This document shows positions 44,908 to 56,529 of a stretch of DNA of 64,000 nucleotides, piece after piece. The stretch is taken from contig NZ_FNIL01000004.1 in NCBI RefSeq assembly GCF_900103955.1, positions 244,000-307,999 of the forward strand, given 5' to 3'. Position numbers and translations under genes: made by a program. A model generated the notes under the pieces. It made no database searches. It was not told where the DNA came from and saw only the letters and a list, made by a program, of their open reading frames with translations. Positions within the stretch are counted from its first letter, which is position 1; every line of letters starts with the position of its first letter. The DNA comes from Alkalicoccus daliensis (GTDB lineage Bacteria > Bacillota > Bacilli > Bacillales > Salisediminibacteriaceae).

Positions 44908-47900
44908 CTATTCTATTTCCTGTGCCGTTACTTCTTCCATTGTGCTTTCTTCTGACTCTTCTTTATCTATATGCTTCATTTGACGGTAGCGCTGCATACC
45001 AGTTCCTGCCGGTACGAGCTTACCGATAATTACATTTTCCTTCAGGCCGACAAGCTCATCACGCTTTCCTTTGATAGCCGCATCTGTAAGGACACGCGTC
45101 GTTTCCTGGAAGGAAGCTGCTGACAGGAAGGAATCTGTTTCAAGCGATGCTTTTGTGATACCGAGAAGTACCGGAAGACCCGTTGCCGGACGACCGTTCT
45201 TCAGCAGGATGTCACGGTTTACATCGTTGAACTGATGAATTTCAATCAGTGAGCCAGGCAGTACAGAAGTGTCACCCGCATCGATAACGCGTACTTTGCG
45301 CATCATCTGACGGACCATTACTTCCACGTGCTTGTCTCCGATTTCCACCCCTTGCATACGGTATACCTTCTGTACTTCGCGGAGCAGATATTCCTGCACG
45401 CCCTGTACACCGGATACTTTCAGCAGTTCTTTCGGATCGATGGAACCTTCTGTAAGCTCCTGACCCGGAAGTACTTTTTCATCTACAGTTACTTTCAGGC
45501 GGGAACCAAAGAGTGTTGGATACGTACGTGTTTCGATTGCATTCTGCACGACGATTTCTTTCTTATCTCCTGCATCCTTGATTTCCGTAATTGTTCCTTC
45601 AATTTCAGAGATAATTGCAAGACCTTTCGGATTACGGGCCTCTACAACCTCCTGAATACGAGGAAGACCCTGCGTGATGTCATCCCCTGCTACACCACCT
45701 GTGTGGAAGGTACGCATTGTAAGCTGTGTACCCGGCTCACCGATAGACTGGGCAGCGATAATACCTACTGCTTCACCCACTTCTACTTCGGCACCTGTTG
45801 CCAGGTTGCGTCCGTAACATTTCTTACATGCACCATGCTTCGTATCACACGTGAATACAGAGCGGATAAGCACTTTTTCGATACCGGAATCTTCAATCAC
45901 TTTCGCCATATCTTCCGTAATATCTTCATTACGTCCTACAATAAGGTCCCCTGATTCAGGGTGATAGATATTCTGGAAAGTTACCCGGCCGACAAGACGG
46001 TCGTACAGGCTCTCGATTACTTCGGCACCTTCCGTGATTGCCTTCACTTCAAGGCCTCGGTCTGTACCGCAGTCCGTTTCACGGATAATAACATCCTGGG
46101 CTACATCCACAAGACGGCGTGTCAGGTAACCTGAGTCAGCTGTCTTCAGTGCGGTATCGGCAAGACCTTTACGCGCACCGTGTGTGGAAATAAAGTACTC
46201 AAGTACTGTCAGTCCTTCACGGAAACTCGATTTGATCGGAAGCTCGATAATACGTCCGGACGGATTCGCCATCAGTCCACGCATACCGGCAAGCTGTGTA
46301 AAGTTAGAAGCGTTACCTCGGGCTCCGGAATCACTCATCATAAAGATAGGGTTCGTTTTTTCGAGTGTACCAAGAAGCTTTTCCTGGATAACGTCTTTTG
46401 CTTTACTCCAGACTTCAATAACTTTATCGTAACGCTCTTCTTCGGTAATAAGACCGCGTCGGAACTGCTTCGAGATTTTTGAAACTTTCTCGTCTGCATC
46501 ATCAAGAATGTCCTGCTTATCCTTCAGTACCACGATATCGGATACCCCGATCGTAATACCTGCTTTTGTAGAATAATGGAATCCAAGATCCTTCATTTTA
46601 TCCAGCATTACAGACGTTTCAGAGATTTTAAACTTCTTAAAGACTTCTGCAATGATGTCTCCAAGGAATCCTTTTTTAAACGGTGCTACAAGCTCCCGTT
46701 CCTTAATAGCTTCTCTGATATCTGTGGTGCTCGGCACAAAATATTTTTCCGGTGTTTCAATTTCCAGGTTATCACTCGTCGGCTCATTCACATATGGGAA
46801 TGATTTCGGCAGAATCTCGTTAAAGATTACCTTACCTACGGTAGTTACCAGCAGATGGTCCTTGAACTCATCACGGAAGTTTTCTTTATCAATCGATTTC
46901 ACCGGCAGTGCGATTCTTGAATGAAGATGCGCATAACCGTTCTTATAAGCAGTTAATACTTCGTTTGGATCATTGTACGTGCTTCCTTCACCGATCGCGC
47001 CTTCTCTTTCCAGCGTCAGGTAGTAGTTACCTAATACCATGTCCTGGGAAGGAGTTACTACCGGCTTCCCGTCTTTCGGGTTCAGGATGTTCTGTGCTGC
47101 AAGCATTAACAGGCGGGATTCTGCCTGCGCTTCTGCAGAAAGCGGTACGTGTACTGCCATCTGGTCACCGTCAAAGTCTGCGTTATAAGCAGTACATACG
47201 AGCGGATGAAGCTTGATTGCGCGGCCCTCTACAAGGGTAGGTTCGAACGCCTGGATACCGAGACGGTGAAGTGTAGGTGCACGGTTCAGCAGTACCGGAT
47301 GCTCGCGGATTACTTCCTCAAGTACATCCCATACTTCCGGATTGACACGTTCCACTTTTCGTTTCGCACTTTTAATATTGTGGGCAAGACCTTTGCTGAC
47401 AAGCTCTTTCATTACAAAAGGTTTGAACAGCTCAAGCGCCATTTCCTTCGGAAGTCCGCACTGATACATCTGCAGGTTCGGACCTACTACGATTACAGAA
47501 CGTCCGGAGTAGTCTACTCGTTTACCGAGAAGATTCTGACGGAAACGTCCCTGCTTCCCTTTCAGCATGTGGGAAAGAGATTTCAGCGGACGGTTACCCG
47601 GACCTGTAACAGGACGTCCACGGCGGCCGTTATCGATCAGTGCATCTACAGCTTCCTGCAGCATACGCTTCTCGTTCTGTACGATGATGCTTGGAGCACC
47701 AAGGTCCAGCAGGCGCTTCAGACGATTGTTACGGTTAATAACGCGGCGGTAAAGGTCGTTCAGGTCAGACGTAGCGAAACGTCCTCCATCCAGCTGCACC
47801 ATCGGACGCAGTTCCGGAGGAATGACAGGAAGAACATCTAATACCATCCAGTCCGGATCGTTATCAGAATGGCGGAATGCTTCGATTACTTCCAGGCGCT

Positions 47901-48522
47901 TAATCGCACGTGTGCGGCGCTGCCCCTGTGCTGTTTCGAGCTCTTCTTTCAGTGACGTTGCTTCTTTATCAAGGTCGATATCTTCCAGCAGCTTACGGAT
48001 AGCTTCTGCACCCATTTCCGCATTGAACGTGCGGCCGTATTTTTCACGGTAGCTGCGGTATTCCTTCTCAGAAAGAAGCTGCTTTACTTCAAGCGGTGTG
48101 TCGCCGGTATCTGTTACTACATAAGAAGCAAAGTAAATAACTTCTTCCAGAGACCGTGGAGACATATCAAGTACAAGACCCATACGGCTCGGAATCCCTT
48201 TAAAGTACCAGATGTGGGAGACAGGAGCAGCAAGTTCAATGTGCCCCATGCGCTCCCGGCGAACTTTTGCACGTGTTACTTCTACGCCGCAGCGATCACA
48301 TACAACGCCTTTATAGCGTACACGCTTATACTTGCCACAGTGACATTCCCAGTCTTTCGTCGGACCGAAGATACGCTCACAGAAGAGACCGTCTTTCTCC
48401 GGCTTCAACGTTCTATAGTTAATCGTTTCCGGCTTCTTTACTTCTCCGCGTGACCAAGAGCGGATTTTGTCAGATGAAGCGAGTCCGATTTTCATATACT
48501 CAAAATTATTTACATCTATCAA
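44908..48522 (-). CDS. rpoC: DNA-directed RNA polymerase subunit beta'
   Basis: 1204 residues starting at TTG ([20 protein letters not shown]), 4-8 bases after a GGGAGG site, as in B. subtilis; the frame extends 11 codons to an upstream ATG that lies before that site. The N-terminal zinc motif [19 protein letters not shown] and the catalytic [12 protein letters not shown] with three Asp are intact. It is the catalytic half of the polymerase and lies directly after rpoB. Confidence 0.97.
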   Translation of the reverse strand: MIDVNNFEYMKIGLASSDKIRSWSRGEVKKPETINYRTLKPEKDGLFCERIFGPTKDWECHCGKYKRVRYKGVVCDRCGVEVTRAKVRRERMGHIELAAPVSHIWYFKGIPSRMGLVLDMSPRSLEEVIYFASYVVTDTGDTPLEVKQLLSEKEYRSYREKYGRTFNAEMGAEAIRKLLEDIDLDKEATSLKEELETAQGQRRTRAIKRLEVIEAFRHSDNDPDWMVLDVLPVIPPELRPMVQLDGGRFATSDLNDLYRRVINRNNRLKRLLDLGAPSIIVQNEKRMLQEAVDALIDNGRRGRPVTGPGNRPLKSLSHMLKGKQGRFRQNLLGKRVDYSGRSVIVVGPNLQMYQCGLPKEMALELFKPFVMKELVSKGLAHNIKSAKRKVERVNPEVWDVLEEVIREHPVLLNRAPTLHRLGIQAFEPTLVEGRAIKLHPLVCTAYNADFDGDQMAVHVPLSAEAQAESRLLMLAAQNILNPKDGKPVVTPSQDMVLGNYYLTLEREGAIGEGSTYNDPNEVLTAYKNGYAHLHSRIALPVKSIDKENFRDEFKDHLLVTTVGKVIFNEILPKSFPYVNEPTSDNLEIETPEKYFVPSTTDIREAIKERELVAPFKKGFLGDIIAEVFKKFKISETSVMLDKMKDLGFHYSTKAGITIGVSDIVVLKDKQDILDDADEKVSKISKQFRRGLITEEERYDKVIEVWSKAKDVIQEKLLGTLEKTNPIFMMSDSGARGNASNFTQLAGMRGLMANPSGRIIELPIKSSFREGLTVLEYFISTHGARKGLADTALKTADSGYLTRRLVDVAQDVIIRETDCGTDRGLEVKAITEGAEVIESLYDRLVGRVTFQNIYHPESGDLIVGRNEDITEDMAKVIEDSGIEKVLIRSVFTCDTKHGACKKCYGRNLATGAEVEVGEAVGIIAAQSIGEPGTQLTMRTFHTGGVAGDDITQGLPRIQEVVEARNPKGLAIISEIEGTITEIKDAGDKKEIVVQNAIETRTYPTLFGSRLKVTVDEKVLPGQELTEGSIDPKELLKVSGVQGVQEYLLREVQKVYRMQGVEIGDKHVEVMVRQMMRKVRVIDAGDTSVLPGSLIEIHQFNDVNRDILLKNGRPATGLPVLLGITKASLETDSFLSAASFQETTRVLTDAAIKGKRDELVGLKENVIIGKLVPAGTGMQRYRQMKHIDKEESEESTMEEVTAQEIE

Positions 48523-48558
48523 GGGGTCAACCTCCCTTTCAGCATTCGAATTCACCGT

Positions 48559-51500
48559 TTACGCGTTCGATTCTCCGCCTGATTCAAGATTCAAGTTAAG
48601 CTTGTCGTTTGCCTGATCTTCTTCTTCATCAATTTCAAGCATGTCGATTTCCTCATCGTTGCTGGACAGCATTTTCACGTCCATGCCAAGGCTCTGCAGC
48701 TCTTTAATTAATACTTTGAAGGATTCAGGTACGCCTGGTTCCGGTACATTTTCACCTTTTACAATTGCTTCATACGTTTTCACACGGCCGATTGTATCAT
48801 CGGATTTCACTGTAAGGATTTCCTGCAGTGTATAAGCAGCACCGTAAGCTTCCAGTGCCCATACTTCCATCTCACCAAAGCGCTGGCCACCGAACTGTGC
48901 TTTACCACCAAGCGGCTGCTGCGTTACAAGAGAGTAAGGACCAGTAGAACGAGCGTGAAGCTTGTCGTCTACCATGTGTGCAAGTTTAATCATATACATT
49001 ACGCCGACAGATACCCGGCTGTCGAATGGTTCACCGCTGCGCCCGTCGTATAGAACGGTTTTACCGTCGCGGGCCATGCCTGCTTCTTCAATCGTGCTCC
49101 AGACATCTTCCTCGTTCGCTCCGTCAAATACCGGCGTTGCAATGTGCATATTCAGCTGTCGTGCAGCCATACCCATGTGCAGCTCCAGCACCTGGCCGAT
49201 GTTCATACGGGAAGGTACACCAAGCGGGTTCAACATGATGTCAATCGGAGTTCCGTCCGGCAGATAAGGCATATCCTCTTCCGGAAGAATTTTCGAGATA
49301 ACACCTTTGTTTCCGTGACGTCCGGCCATCTTATCCCCTTCATGAATCTTACGCTTCTGCACGATATATACACGTACAAGCTGATTCACACCAGGAGGCA
49401 GTTCGTCCCCGTCTTCTCTGTTGAAGATCTTAACGTCAAGTACGATACCGTCTCCGCCGTGTGGTGCGCGAAGAGAAGTGTCACGTACTTCCCGTGCTTT
49501 TTCACCGAAAATTGCATGAAGGAGACGTTCTTCTGCTGTAAGTTCGGTAACCCCTTTAGGCGTTACTTTACCAACGAGAATATCGCCGTCCTTTACTTCT
49601 GCACCGACACGGATAATTCCGCGTTCGTCGAGGTTGCGGAGTGCATCGTCGCCGACGTTTGGAATATCACGCGTAATTTCTTCAGGTCCAAGCTTTGTAT
49701 CACGTGCTTCTGATTCGTATTCTTCAATGTGAATCGAAGTGTATACATCGTCTTTTACAAGACGTTCACTTAAAATGATTGCATCCTCGTAGTTGTAGCC
49801 GTCCCATGTCATGAAACCTACAAGTACGTTCTGGCCAAGGGCCATTTCCCCTTTTTCCATGGAAGAACCGTCTGCAAGGATTTCTCCTTTTTCCACAACC
49901 ATGCCTTCTGAAACAATAGGACGCTGGTTGTAAACAGTTCCCTGGTTCGAACGCTCAAACTTCATGAGATTATAACGCTTCACGTCGCCTTCTGTTTCAC
50001 GGCCGTCCACTGTTTTAATTTCACGGATGTCTACGAACTTTGCAGTTACCTTTTCTACGCGTCCAGGGTTTGCTGCTACGACTGCAGCTCCGGAGTCCTT
50101 CGCGTTTACATACTCCATGCCTGTTCCGACAAGTGGAGAATGCGGTTCTAACAGAGGCACTGCCTGACGCTGCATGTTCGCACCCATCAGAGCACGGTTC
50201 GAGTCATCATTCTCTAAGAAAGGAATACACGCCGTTGCAGCTGATACTACCTGCTTCGGAGAAACGTCCATATAGTCTACGCGGTCGCGGGCAACGATAA
50301 TGTTTTCCCCGCGGAAACGGCAGATAATATTTTCATCAATAAAGTGACCTTCATCATCCAGCTTCGCATTTGCCTGTGCTACTACGTAGTTATCTTCTTC
50401 GTCCGCTGTGAGATAGTCCACTTCACGGGTCACAAGACTCTTATCGTGGTCTACACGGCGGTAAGGCGACTCAATAAACCCGAATGGATTTACTTTTGCA
50501 AAAGAAGACAGCGAGTTAATCAGCCCGATGTTCGGTCCTTCCGGTGTTTCAATCGGACACATACGGCCATAGTGGGAATAGTGAACGTCACGCACTTCAA
50601 AGCCGGCGCGCTCACGTGTTAAACCACCAGGTCCAAGCGCAGAAAGACGACGCTTGTGAGTAAGCTCTGCAAGCGGGTTTGTCTGGTCCATGAACTGGGA
50701 AAGCTGAGAGCTTCCGAAAAACTCTTTAATCGATGCAATAACAGGACGAATGTTGATCAGTGCCTGCGGCGTGATCATGTTCGCATCCTGAATAGACATA
50801 CGTTCCCGCACAACACGTTCCATACGGGAAAGCCCGATACGGAATTGATTCTGCAGAAGTTCCCCTACGGAACGAAGACGACGGTTACCAAGGTGGTCGA
50901 TGTCATCTGTCTGTCCTGCACCGTGAAGCAGATTAAAGAAGTAGCTGATGGAAGAAATAATGTCTGCCGGCGTAATATTTTTGATATTTGTATCAATACC
51001 GCCATTCGCAATAATTTTCACCGGCATATCTTCATCGCCCGGCTTCTGCGAATAGATCATTACTGTCTGCAGATCTACATCCTCATCATCGATTACTCCG
51101 CCCTGCAGGTTATAACGATCGAAACCAAGACCATTTTCAAAGTAAGGAATCAATTTATCCAGCACGCGGCGGTCAATTACTGTACCTTCTTCAGCCAGAA
51201 TTTCACCTGTTTCAGAATCTACAAGTGTTTCTGCAAGACGCTGATTGAAGAGACGGTTTTTGATGTGAAGCTTTTTATTCATCTTATAACGTCCCACGTT
51301 CGCAAGGTCATAACGCTTTGGATCGAAGAAACGTGAGTCAATTAAACTTTTTGCACTATCTACAGTTGGCGGTTCTCCGGGACGGAGGCGTTCATAAATC
51401 TCCAGAAGCGCCTTTTCCGAGCCATCTGTATTATCTTTCTCCAGTGTGTTGCGTAAATACTCATCTTCTCCTAAGAGATCAATGATTTCTTGATCAGAGC

Positions 51501-52104
51501 CGAATCCAAGTGCACGTAAAAGAACGGTAGCCGGAATCTTACGTGTACGGTCGATTCGTACATAGACGACGTCTTTCGCATCTGTTTCAAGCTCTAACCA
51601 GGCTCCCCGGTTCGGGATTACGGTAGCTGTGTAGCCGCGCTTTCCATTTTTGTCGAGCTTCGAGTTAAAATACACACTCGGAGAACGGACAAGCTGGGAA
51701 ACGATTACACGTTCCGCACCGTTAATAACGAATGTACCTGTATCTGTCATAAGCGGGAAATCACCCATGAATACTTCCTGTTCTTTTACTTCGCCTGTTT
51801 CCTTGTTAATCAGACGAACTTTGACACGAAGCGGTGCAGAGTACGTTACGTCGCGCTCTTTCGATTCGTCTACGGGATACTTAGGCTCCCCTAAACTGTA
51901 ATCGACAAACTCCAATACGAGATTTCCAGTGAAATCCTCGATTGGCGAGATGTCCTGGAACATCTCCTGAATACCTTCATCAAGAAACCATTGATAAGAA
52001 GCTGTTTGAATTTCAATCAAATTCGGTAAATCCAGAACTTCATTGATCCGCGCATAACTTCTTCTCTGGCGGTGGCGTCCATACTGAACTAGTTGACCTG
52101 TCAA
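48559..52104 (-). CDS. rpoB: DNA-directed RNA polymerase subunit beta
   Basis: 1181 residues from a TTG ([20 protein letters not shown]), matching the B. subtilis start, with GAGGGG upstream; an in-frame GTG three codons earlier overlaps that site. The rifampicin pocket [20 protein letters not shown] followed by [10 protein letters not shown] is unchanged from the sensitive form. The C-terminal tail after about residue 1140 is acidic, as in Bacilli. Confidence 0.97.
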   Translation of the reverse strand: MTGQLVQYGRHRQRRSYARINEVLDLPNLIEIQTASYQWFLDEGIQEMFQDISPIEDFTGNLVLEFVDYSLGEPKYPVDESKERDVTYSAPLRVKVRLINKETGEVKEQEVFMGDFPLMTDTGTFVINGAERVIVSQLVRSPSVYFNSKLDKNGKRGYTATVIPNRGAWLELETDAKDVVYVRIDRTRKIPATVLLRALGFGSDQEIIDLLGEDEYLRNTLEKDNTDGSEKALLEIYERLRPGEPPTVDSAKSLIDSRFFDPKRYDLANVGRYKMNKKLHIKNRLFNQRLAETLVDSETGEILAEEGTVIDRRVLDKLIPYFENGLGFDRYNLQGGVIDDEDVDLQTVMIYSQKPGDEDMPVKIIANGGIDTNIKNITPADIISSISYFFNLLHGAGQTDDIDHLGNRRLRSVGELLQNQFRIGLSRMERVVRERMSIQDANMITPQALINIRPVIASIKEFFGSSQLSQFMDQTNPLAELTHKRRLSALGPGGLTRERAGFEVRDVHYSHYGRMCPIETPEGPNIGLINSLSSFAKVNPFGFIESPYRRVDHDKSLVTREVDYLTADEEDNYVVAQANAKLDDEGHFIDENIICRFRGENIIVARDRVDYMDVSPKQVVSAATACIPFLENDDSNRALMGANMQRQAVPLLEPHSPLVGTGMEYVNAKDSGAAVVAANPGRVEKVTAKFVDIREIKTVDGRETEGDVKRYNLMKFERSNQGTVYNQRPIVSEGMVVEKGEILADGSSMEKGEMALGQNVLVGFMTWDGYNYEDAIILSERLVKDDVYTSIHIEEYESEARDTKLGPEEITRDIPNVGDDALRNLDERGIIRVGAEVKDGDILVGKVTPKGVTELTAEERLLHAIFGEKAREVRDTSLRAPHGGDGIVLDVKIFNREDGDELPPGVNQLVRVYIVQKRKIHEGDKMAGRHGNKGVISKILPEEDMPYLPDGTPIDIMLNPLGVPSRMNIGQVLELHMGMAARQLNMHIATPVFDGANEEDVWSTIEEAGMARDGKTVLYDGRSGEPFDSRVSVGVMYMIKLAHMVDDKLHARSTGPYSLVTQQPLGGKAQFGGQRFGEMEVWALEAYGAAYTLQEILTVKSDDTIGRVKTYEAIVKGENVPEPGVPESFKVLIKELQSLGMDVKMLSSNDEEIDMLEIDEEEDQANDKLNLNLESGGESNA

Positions 52105-52113
52105 CTCATTCAC

Positions 52114-52476
52114 CCCTCAAACCTAACGTTTTTATCATCAAAAGGCGGTTAAGCCTTTGATTGATAGCATAAATTACCTTACTTCTTGCAATTGTGGAAT
52201 GTGTCTTTGAAACGATCTCGTCGTCATGTCGCTGCGGAGATAATAAAATGTAGAAAGATAACGGTGTAGTAATTCTGGAAATAAAGAAAAAAGGGTACTA
52301 AAGTCTTTTCCATGCTTCCATGTAGAAGACATCAATAGTTAATTTAACTTCACCCTTTTTTCTGCAGCTTGCTCTATTCAAATCGATTGACACTTTTTTG
52401 ACGACGTAAAGAGCATAAGAACCCTATTTTCATATTCATACGCATTAAATAACGTTAACACACTGCAGTCATCGAG
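52114..52476. other. ybxB-rpoB intergenic region
   Basis: About 360 bases of non-coding leader for rpoB. It holds the long hairpin at 52286-52362 and, closer to rpoB, a short stem AAAGGC / GCCTTT followed by TT (about 52139-52158). No strong promoter can be named with confidence. Confidence 0.5.
52286..52362 (-). terminator. Long-stem terminator-like hairpin upstream of rpoB
   Basis: Eleven perfectly complementary bases, GAAAAAAGGGT and ACCCTTTTTTC, are separated by about 55 bases. On the minus strand the second arm itself ends in a T-run, so it could terminate or attenuate the ybxB transcript ahead of rpoBC. Confidence 0.55.
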
Positions 52477-53079
52477 TCAATATTTTTTTGCTCCGAAAAT
52501 AAAATAGCCTTTTTTCTTTGCTTTCGTCTCTACTTCAAAGCCGAGATCTTCCAGTTTCTGCAGAGTGGAAGGCGCTCCCTGCTTCTTTTGAATCACTACA
52601 GTCAGCTCTCCGCCGGATTTCAACGCTTCGTAAGCCTGCTCATACAGCCGGAAGACCGTAGCTTTTCCTGCACGGATCGGCGGGTTCGTGACCACCGCTG
52701 CGAGAGACTCCGGCTTCTGCCCATCCAGCAGATCCTGCTCGTAAACTTCTGTGTTTTTTATTTTGTTATGTTTTGCATTTTCTGCAGTCAGTTCAATGGA
52801 ACGTTCATTTACATCGACAAGATGTACCATCCGTTCAGGATAAAGAGAAGCGATAGTTAAGCCGAGCGGTCCCCATCCGCAGCCTACATCCAGGATAATG
52901 CCGGGTGCTTCCGGCTCTGTAAAGTTTTCGAGCAGCAGCCTGGAACCGAAATCAAGGCCGCGCTTGGAAAATACTCCGGTATCGACAATGTAGGCAAGCT
53001 TAATCCCTCTGACTTCTTCATGAATCGTTTCGCGCCGGCTTGCGGACGACGGTTTTTTTGAATAATAATGATCAGACAC
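52477..53079 (-). CDS. ybxB: Class I SAM-dependent methyltransferase (RsmC-like, YbxB)
   Basis: 200 residues from a GTG start. The SAM-binding motif DVGCGWG is at 64-70 and the N6/N2-methyltransferase motif NPPIRAG at 132-138. Relatives methylate guanine in 16S rRNA (RsmC, m2G1207). It occupies the B. subtilis ybxB place between rplL and rpoB. The rRNA target is inferred from the family. Confidence 0.88.
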   Translation of the reverse strand: MSDHYYSKKPSSASRRETIHEEVRGIKLAYIVDTGVFSKRGLDFGSRLLLENFTEPEAPGIILDVGCGWGPLGLTIASLYPERMVHLVDVNERSIELTAENAKHNKIKNTEVYEQDLLDGQKPESLAAVVTNPPIRAGKATVFRLYEQAYEALKSGGELTVVIQKKQGAPSTLQKLEDLGFEVETKAKKKGYFIFGAKKY

Positions 53080-53137
53080 GGTCGCATGCCCCTTTCTTTA
53101 ATAAAGCCTGGATTATAACTGACTCAGCTTTTTATAT

Positions 53138-53266
53138 GCTGCTCCACTTTCGGCGAAGGCTTACTTGAGGGCTTCTCTTCAACTAATTTTTCCGAAGCTC
53201 TGCTTCTTCAAAATGGATTCTCAGACTGCACTGCTCCAGCGTCTTCGCCTTCGTTACGCAGCAGTA
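53138..53266 (-). repeat. Dispersed intergenic repeat, copy 3 (diverged, inverted)
   Basis: The reverse strand shares GCAGTCTGAGAATCCATTTT, AAAATTAGTTGAAG and AAGCCCTC with copies 1 and 2, at matching distances, but is clearly more diverged. Confidence 0.75.
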
Positions 53267-53790
53267 ATAGTTTTCTTTATTTATAGTGTGTTTTTCTTGT
53301 TACATAAAACAAAATTTCATGAGTCTTAGTAGTAAGTTTATTTCCGAATGATGAATTGATCCGCATTCCAGGCGGAAGCTTTCCGCAGAGTTTGCCCTCA
53401 ACTCATTCTTTTCATATATGAACTTCTTTTGAGTTTTCGCCTTTTGTTTCAAGCATTCATTTCTACTCATAGAGGATTGACTAGTTACCTTTCAACTCTC
53501 GCCTTGTCACCTGACAGAAGGATTTGATTTCGAAATTACACTCTTCTTTCTAATTCATTTTTCAAAAGAGTAAGGTGATTCAAATATTCTTAAATATAGA
53601 AGTTTTGAGATTTTTTATTTAAGATTGTTTCTGAGATCATTCAACCAAAAAGACTTAAGTCACTTCTAGAAACACTCTAAAATATTTTGTGAATCAAAGC
53701 CCAGCCTTCAAGTACATGATATTTTATAGAAGCAGAGGCTTTGAATATGAATAGAAAGAAACATTTTCAAAATAGCCAGGAAATGCCTGC

Positions 53791-53930
53791 AGCTGGCAAA
53801 GCGCAGGGATGCGACTCCCGGAGGATCAGCGCAGTTGGAGAATCCATTTTGCCGGAGCGAAGCGCAGGCAAAATTAGTCGAGAACAAGCCCTCGGGAAAG
53901 CGTCATCCTGAAAGCGGAGCCGCCAATACC
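53791..53930 (+). repeat. Dispersed intergenic repeat, copy 2
   Basis: Closely matches copy 1 at 22187-22326 in the same orientation over about 135 bases, with differences concentrated in paired-looking segments such as GCAAAGCGCAGG versus GCAGAGCGACGG and in the tail. Confidence 0.85.
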
Positions 53931-53950
53931 AAACACCCCATATTGGGTAA

Positions 53951-53992
53951 AAAAAGAACCCGCTTTGGAATAAATCCTCAGCGAGCTCTTCA
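53951..53992 (-). terminator. Intrinsic terminator after rplL
   Basis: On the minus strand GAGCTCGCT pairs with AGCGGGTTC (including G-U pairs) and is followed by seven Ts, about 10 bases past the rplL stop. Confidence 0.75.
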
Positions 53993-54003
53993 TATAATTA
54001 AAA

Positions 54004-54363
54004 TTACTTAAGAGTAATTTTAGCACCAGCTTCTTCAAGCTTAGCCTGGATTTCTTCAGCATCTGCTTTCTCGATGCCTTCCTTCACTGCAGATGGAGCG
54101 CCATCAACAAGTGCTTTTGCTTCTTTAAGTCCAAGACCAGTGATTTCACGAACAGCTTTGATAACACCGATTTTAGAAGATCCAGCATCTTCAAGAATTA
54201 CGTCAAATTCAGACTGCTCTTCTTCCGCTGCTCCGCCGCCGCCAGCTACTGCTACCTGTGCTGCTGCTGATACACCAAACTCTTCTTCAATTGCTTTTAC
54301 AAGGTCGTTAAGCTCAAGTACGGACATTTCTTTTACCGCATCGAGAATCTCTTGATTCGTCAT
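54004..54363 (-). CDS. rplL: 50S ribosomal protein L7/L12
   Basis: 119 residues. An N-terminal dimerisation helix, an Ala/Gly-rich hinge ([20 protein letters not shown]) and the C-terminal domain [20 protein letters not shown] that recruits translation GTPases. It lies 57 bases after rplJ with a GGAGG site. Confidence 0.98.
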   Translation of the reverse strand: MTNQEILDAVKEMSVLELNDLVKAIEEEFGVSAAAQVAVAGGGGAAEEEQSEFDVILEDAGSSKIGVIKAVREITGLGLKEAKALVDGAPSAVKEGIEKADAEEIQAKLEEAGAKITLK

Positions 54364-54420
54364 GATTAAATTCCTCCTGTGAAATTATAATTTTATTAAG
54401 CTGCCAAGCTGATATTCAGC

Positions 54421-54921
54421 TTACGCGCTTTCTTCTTCTTTCTTGTCTGCCACTGCTTTGATTCCAATTGCAAGTCCTTGAATAGGTGCTTGAAGTACGT
54501 TTGCAAGCATACCAAGAAGACCTTCGCGTGATGGAAGTTCTGCCAGTGCTTTCACTTCTTCAAGGGATACTACTTTCCCTTCAATGATCCCTGCTTTCAG
54601 TTCTAATGCTTCGTGCTCCTTTGCGAAGTTGTTAAGAACTTTCGCTGGAGTTACCACGTCGTCATATCCGAAAGCGATTGCTGTAGGACCAACCAGCTCC
54701 TGGTCGATTTCCGTAAGTTCCGCTTCTGCTGTCGCACGGCGGACCATAGAGTTTTTGTAAACTTTGAAATCGATACCTTGTTCACGAAGCTGCTTACGAA
54801 GTTCAGTTACTTCAGAAACGTCGAGTCCACGGTAGTCGACAACAATCGTCGATTGGCTTTCTTTCAGCTTCTTTGTAATTTCATTTACAACTTCGCGCTT
54901 TCTTTCGATCACTTTGCTCAT
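54421..54921 (-). CDS. rplJ: 50S ribosomal protein L10
   Basis: 166 residues from [20 protein letters not shown], with AGGAGGTG upstream; the frame runs 41 codons further but through the leader RNA. L10 is the base of the L12 stalk and, with L12, represses its own mRNA by binding the leader. Confidence 0.97.
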   Translation of the reverse strand: MSKVIERKREVVNEITKKLKESQSTIVVDYRGLDVSEVTELRKQLREQGIDFKVYKNSMVRRATAEAELTEIDQELVGPTAIAFGYDDVVTPAKVLNNFAKEHEALELKAGIIEGKVVSLEEVKALAELPSREGLLGMLANVLQAPIQGLAIGIKAVADKKEEESA

Positions 54922-55118
54922 ATGTTGACACCTCCTATACGTTAAGTTGCTCATACCGCGCTTCCTGAGCCATAAAAAAGCCTCCACTTCCATAGTAGAC
55001 GTGGAGGCAGGCTGTATATTCTCCGCCGAAAAGGCGAAGAGCATTCCGCTGCAAACCTCGGCAGGATAATTAAGCCCGGGGGCCCCTGCTGTCTACGGTA
55101 TGATCTATTTAATTCACA
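54922..55118 (-). ncRNA. L10 leader (rplJL autoregulatory 5' UTR)
   Basis: The region between the promoter and rplJ contains a GC-rich fold (GGGGCCCCCGGGCTTAATTA and following) and ends in the terminator at 54974-55009. Firmicutes carry a conserved L10 leader here. Identified by position and structure, without a covariance search. Confidence 0.75.
54974..55009 (-). terminator. Terminator inside the L10 leader (attenuator)
   Basis: On the minus strand GCCTCCAC / GTGGAGGC with a 13-base loop is followed by TTTTTT, 53 bases upstream of rplJ. A terminator in front of the gene, after its promoter, implies attenuation. Confidence 0.85.
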
Positions 55119-55124
55119 ACTAAC

Positions 55125-55154
55125 AGTATAACCCGCCTTTTCAGGCAAAGTCAA
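55125..55154 (-). promoter_or_regulatory. SigA-type promoter of rplJ-rplL
   Basis: TTGACT (55149-55154), an 18-base spacer and TATACT (55125-55130) on the minus strand, immediately after the rplA stop codon. Confidence 0.75.
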
Positions 55155-55160
55155 CTACAG

Positions 55161-55856
55161 TTAAAATTCGTTTGTGTTAATTTTTACGCCAGGTCCCATT
55201 GTAGCCGCAATAGATACATTACGGATATAAGTTCCCTTTGCTGCTGCAGGCTTCGCTTTTACAAGCACATCCATCATCGCACGGAAGTTTTCTTCCAGCT
55301 GATTTTCGCTGAAGGAAGCTTTCCCAAGCGGAACATGGATATTACCAGTTTTATCAGCACGGTATTCTACTTTACCTGCTTTGATTTCTTCCACAGCTTT
55401 TGTTACATCAAATGTAACAGTGCCTGTTTTCGGGTTTGGCATAAGACCTTTAGGTCCTAGTACACGGCCGAGTTTACCAACCTGTGCCATCATGTCCGGA
55501 GTAGCAACGACTACGTCGAAGTCCATCCATCCCTGGCTTACGCGGTTAATAAGGTCTTCTTCCCCTACAACGTCAGCGCCTGCTGCTTCTGCTTCTTTTG
55601 CTTTTTCACCTTTAGCGAAAACAATTACACTTTGCGTTTTACCAGTTCCGTGTGGAAGAACAACTGCGCCGCGGATCTGCTGATCTGCTTTCTTCGGATC
55701 AATTCCAAGGCGGGCAGCCATTTCTACTGTCTCGTCAAAGTTTGCTGTAGCTGTCTGCTTTACAACGTTTACTGCATCCTGAATGCCGTAAGCTTTTTCA
55801 CGGTCTACGAGCTTCAGTGCATCTTCATACTTTTTGCTATTCTTAGCCAATGTCAT
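55161..55856 (-). CDS. rplA: 50S ribosomal protein L1
   Basis: 231 residues. Forms the L1 stalk that moves E-site tRNA. Blocks [39 protein letters not shown] and the C-terminal [11 protein letters not shown] are typical. It follows rplK after 118 bases that hold a strong hairpin. Confidence 0.98.
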   Translation of the reverse strand: MTLAKNSKKYEDALKLVDREKAYGIQDAVNVVKQTATANFDETVEMAARLGIDPKKADQQIRGAVVLPHGTGKTQSVIVFAKGEKAKEAEAAGADVVGEEDLINRVSQGWMDFDVVVATPDMMAQVGKLGRVLGPKGLMPNPKTGTVTFDVTKAVEEIKAGKVEYRADKTGNIHVPLGKASFSENQLEENFRAMMDVLVKAKPAAAKGTYIRNVSIAATMGPGVKINTNEF

Positions 55857-55892
55857 TTCCTCCTTATTGTGGTTTTAGCGGTTAAACCTCCC

Positions 55893-55956
55893 ACTAATAA
55901 AGGTTGCGAACCCGAATGACTCAGGTAGGAACTTGTCCTTTACTCGCAACCTTTTG
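55893..55956 (-). other. Hairpin between rplK and rplA
   Basis: On the minus strand AAGGTTGCGA and TCGCAACCTT are perfectly complementary across about 40 bases and the second arm is followed by TATT. A terminator-like or L1-binding control structure is possible. Confidence 0.6.
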
Positions 55957-55974
55957 GACCTTCTTCAGGTCTGT

Positions 55975-56400
55975 TTAGCCTTCGATAGTGATTCCCATGC
56001 TGCGGGCTGTACCTTCAACCATGCGCATAGCTGCATCTACATCAGCTGCGTTTAGATCCGGCATTTTAGTTTCAGCGATTTCACGTACTTGATCACGCTT
56101 TACCGTAGCAACTTTCTTGTTGTTCGGCTCCCCGGAACCGGATTCGATTCCTGCAGCTTTCAATAATAGAACAGCTGCTGGCGGAGTTTTCGTAATGAAT
56201 GTAAATGAACGGTCTTCAAAAACCGTAATCTCAACTGGAATAATTAGACCAGCCTGCTCTTGCGTCTGAGCGTTGAATTCTTTACAGAATCCCATGATAT
56301 TAATCCCCGCTTGACCCAATGCTGGACCGACTGGCGGTGCTGGGTTTGCTTTACCAGCTGGAATTTGCAGTTTTACAACTTTAATTACCTTCTTTGCCAC
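55975..56400 (-). CDS. rplK: 50S ribosomal protein L11
   Basis: 141 residues from a GTG start ([20 protein letters not shown]) with AAGGAGG upstream. The frame stays open 43 codons further but through a promoter and terminator. The Pro-rich N-terminal domain and the thiostrepton-binding [19 protein letters not shown] are conserved. L11 is needed for RelA activation. Confidence 0.97.
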   Translation of the reverse strand: MAKKVIKVVKLQIPAGKANPAPPVGPALGQAGINIMGFCKEFNAQTQEQAGLIIPVEITVFEDRSFTFITKTPPAAVLLLKAAGIESGSGEPNNKKVATVKRDQVREIAETKMPDLNAADVDAAMRMVEGTARSMGITIEG

Positions 56401-56463
56401 GCGACACACCTCCTTAAGTCCGTGATGTGGTATAACCGAGCCATTGCTTTTGCTCTCCCACTC

Positions 56464-56487
56464 AAAAAAACCTGCGCAATTCGCAGG
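56464..56487 (-). terminator. Terminator in the rplK leader
   Basis: On the minus strand CCTGCG / CGCAGG with a 5-base loop is followed by seven Ts. It lies 36-60 bases after the promoter at 56530-56558 and about 65 bases before the rplK start. Confidence 0.85.
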
Positions 56488-56529
56488 AAAAACGTGAACA
56501 GTATGTCCACGTCCCATAGCAACATTCAA

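Larger units (their letters stand above)
53080..54003. other. Long rplL-ybxB gap filled with repeat debris
   Basis: About 920 bases with no gene. It contains the rplL terminator, two copies of the dispersed repeat in opposite orientation, and a shorter related fragment at about 53360-53405 (reverse strand GCGGAAAGC...CGCCTGGAAT-like). The middle (53420-53780) is AT-rich, and I see nothing in it. Confidence 0.6.

Noticed and set aside
50600-50760. Rifampicin-resistance change in rpoB
   Set aside because: The pocket sequence reads as the ordinary sensitive form.
54922-55044. 41-residue N-terminal extension of L10
   Set aside because: It runs through the L10 leader and its terminator; the internal ATG has a perfect AGGAGG and matches known L10 starts. 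The same reasoning removed extensions of L11, Adk, CysE, EF-G, S7 and S12.
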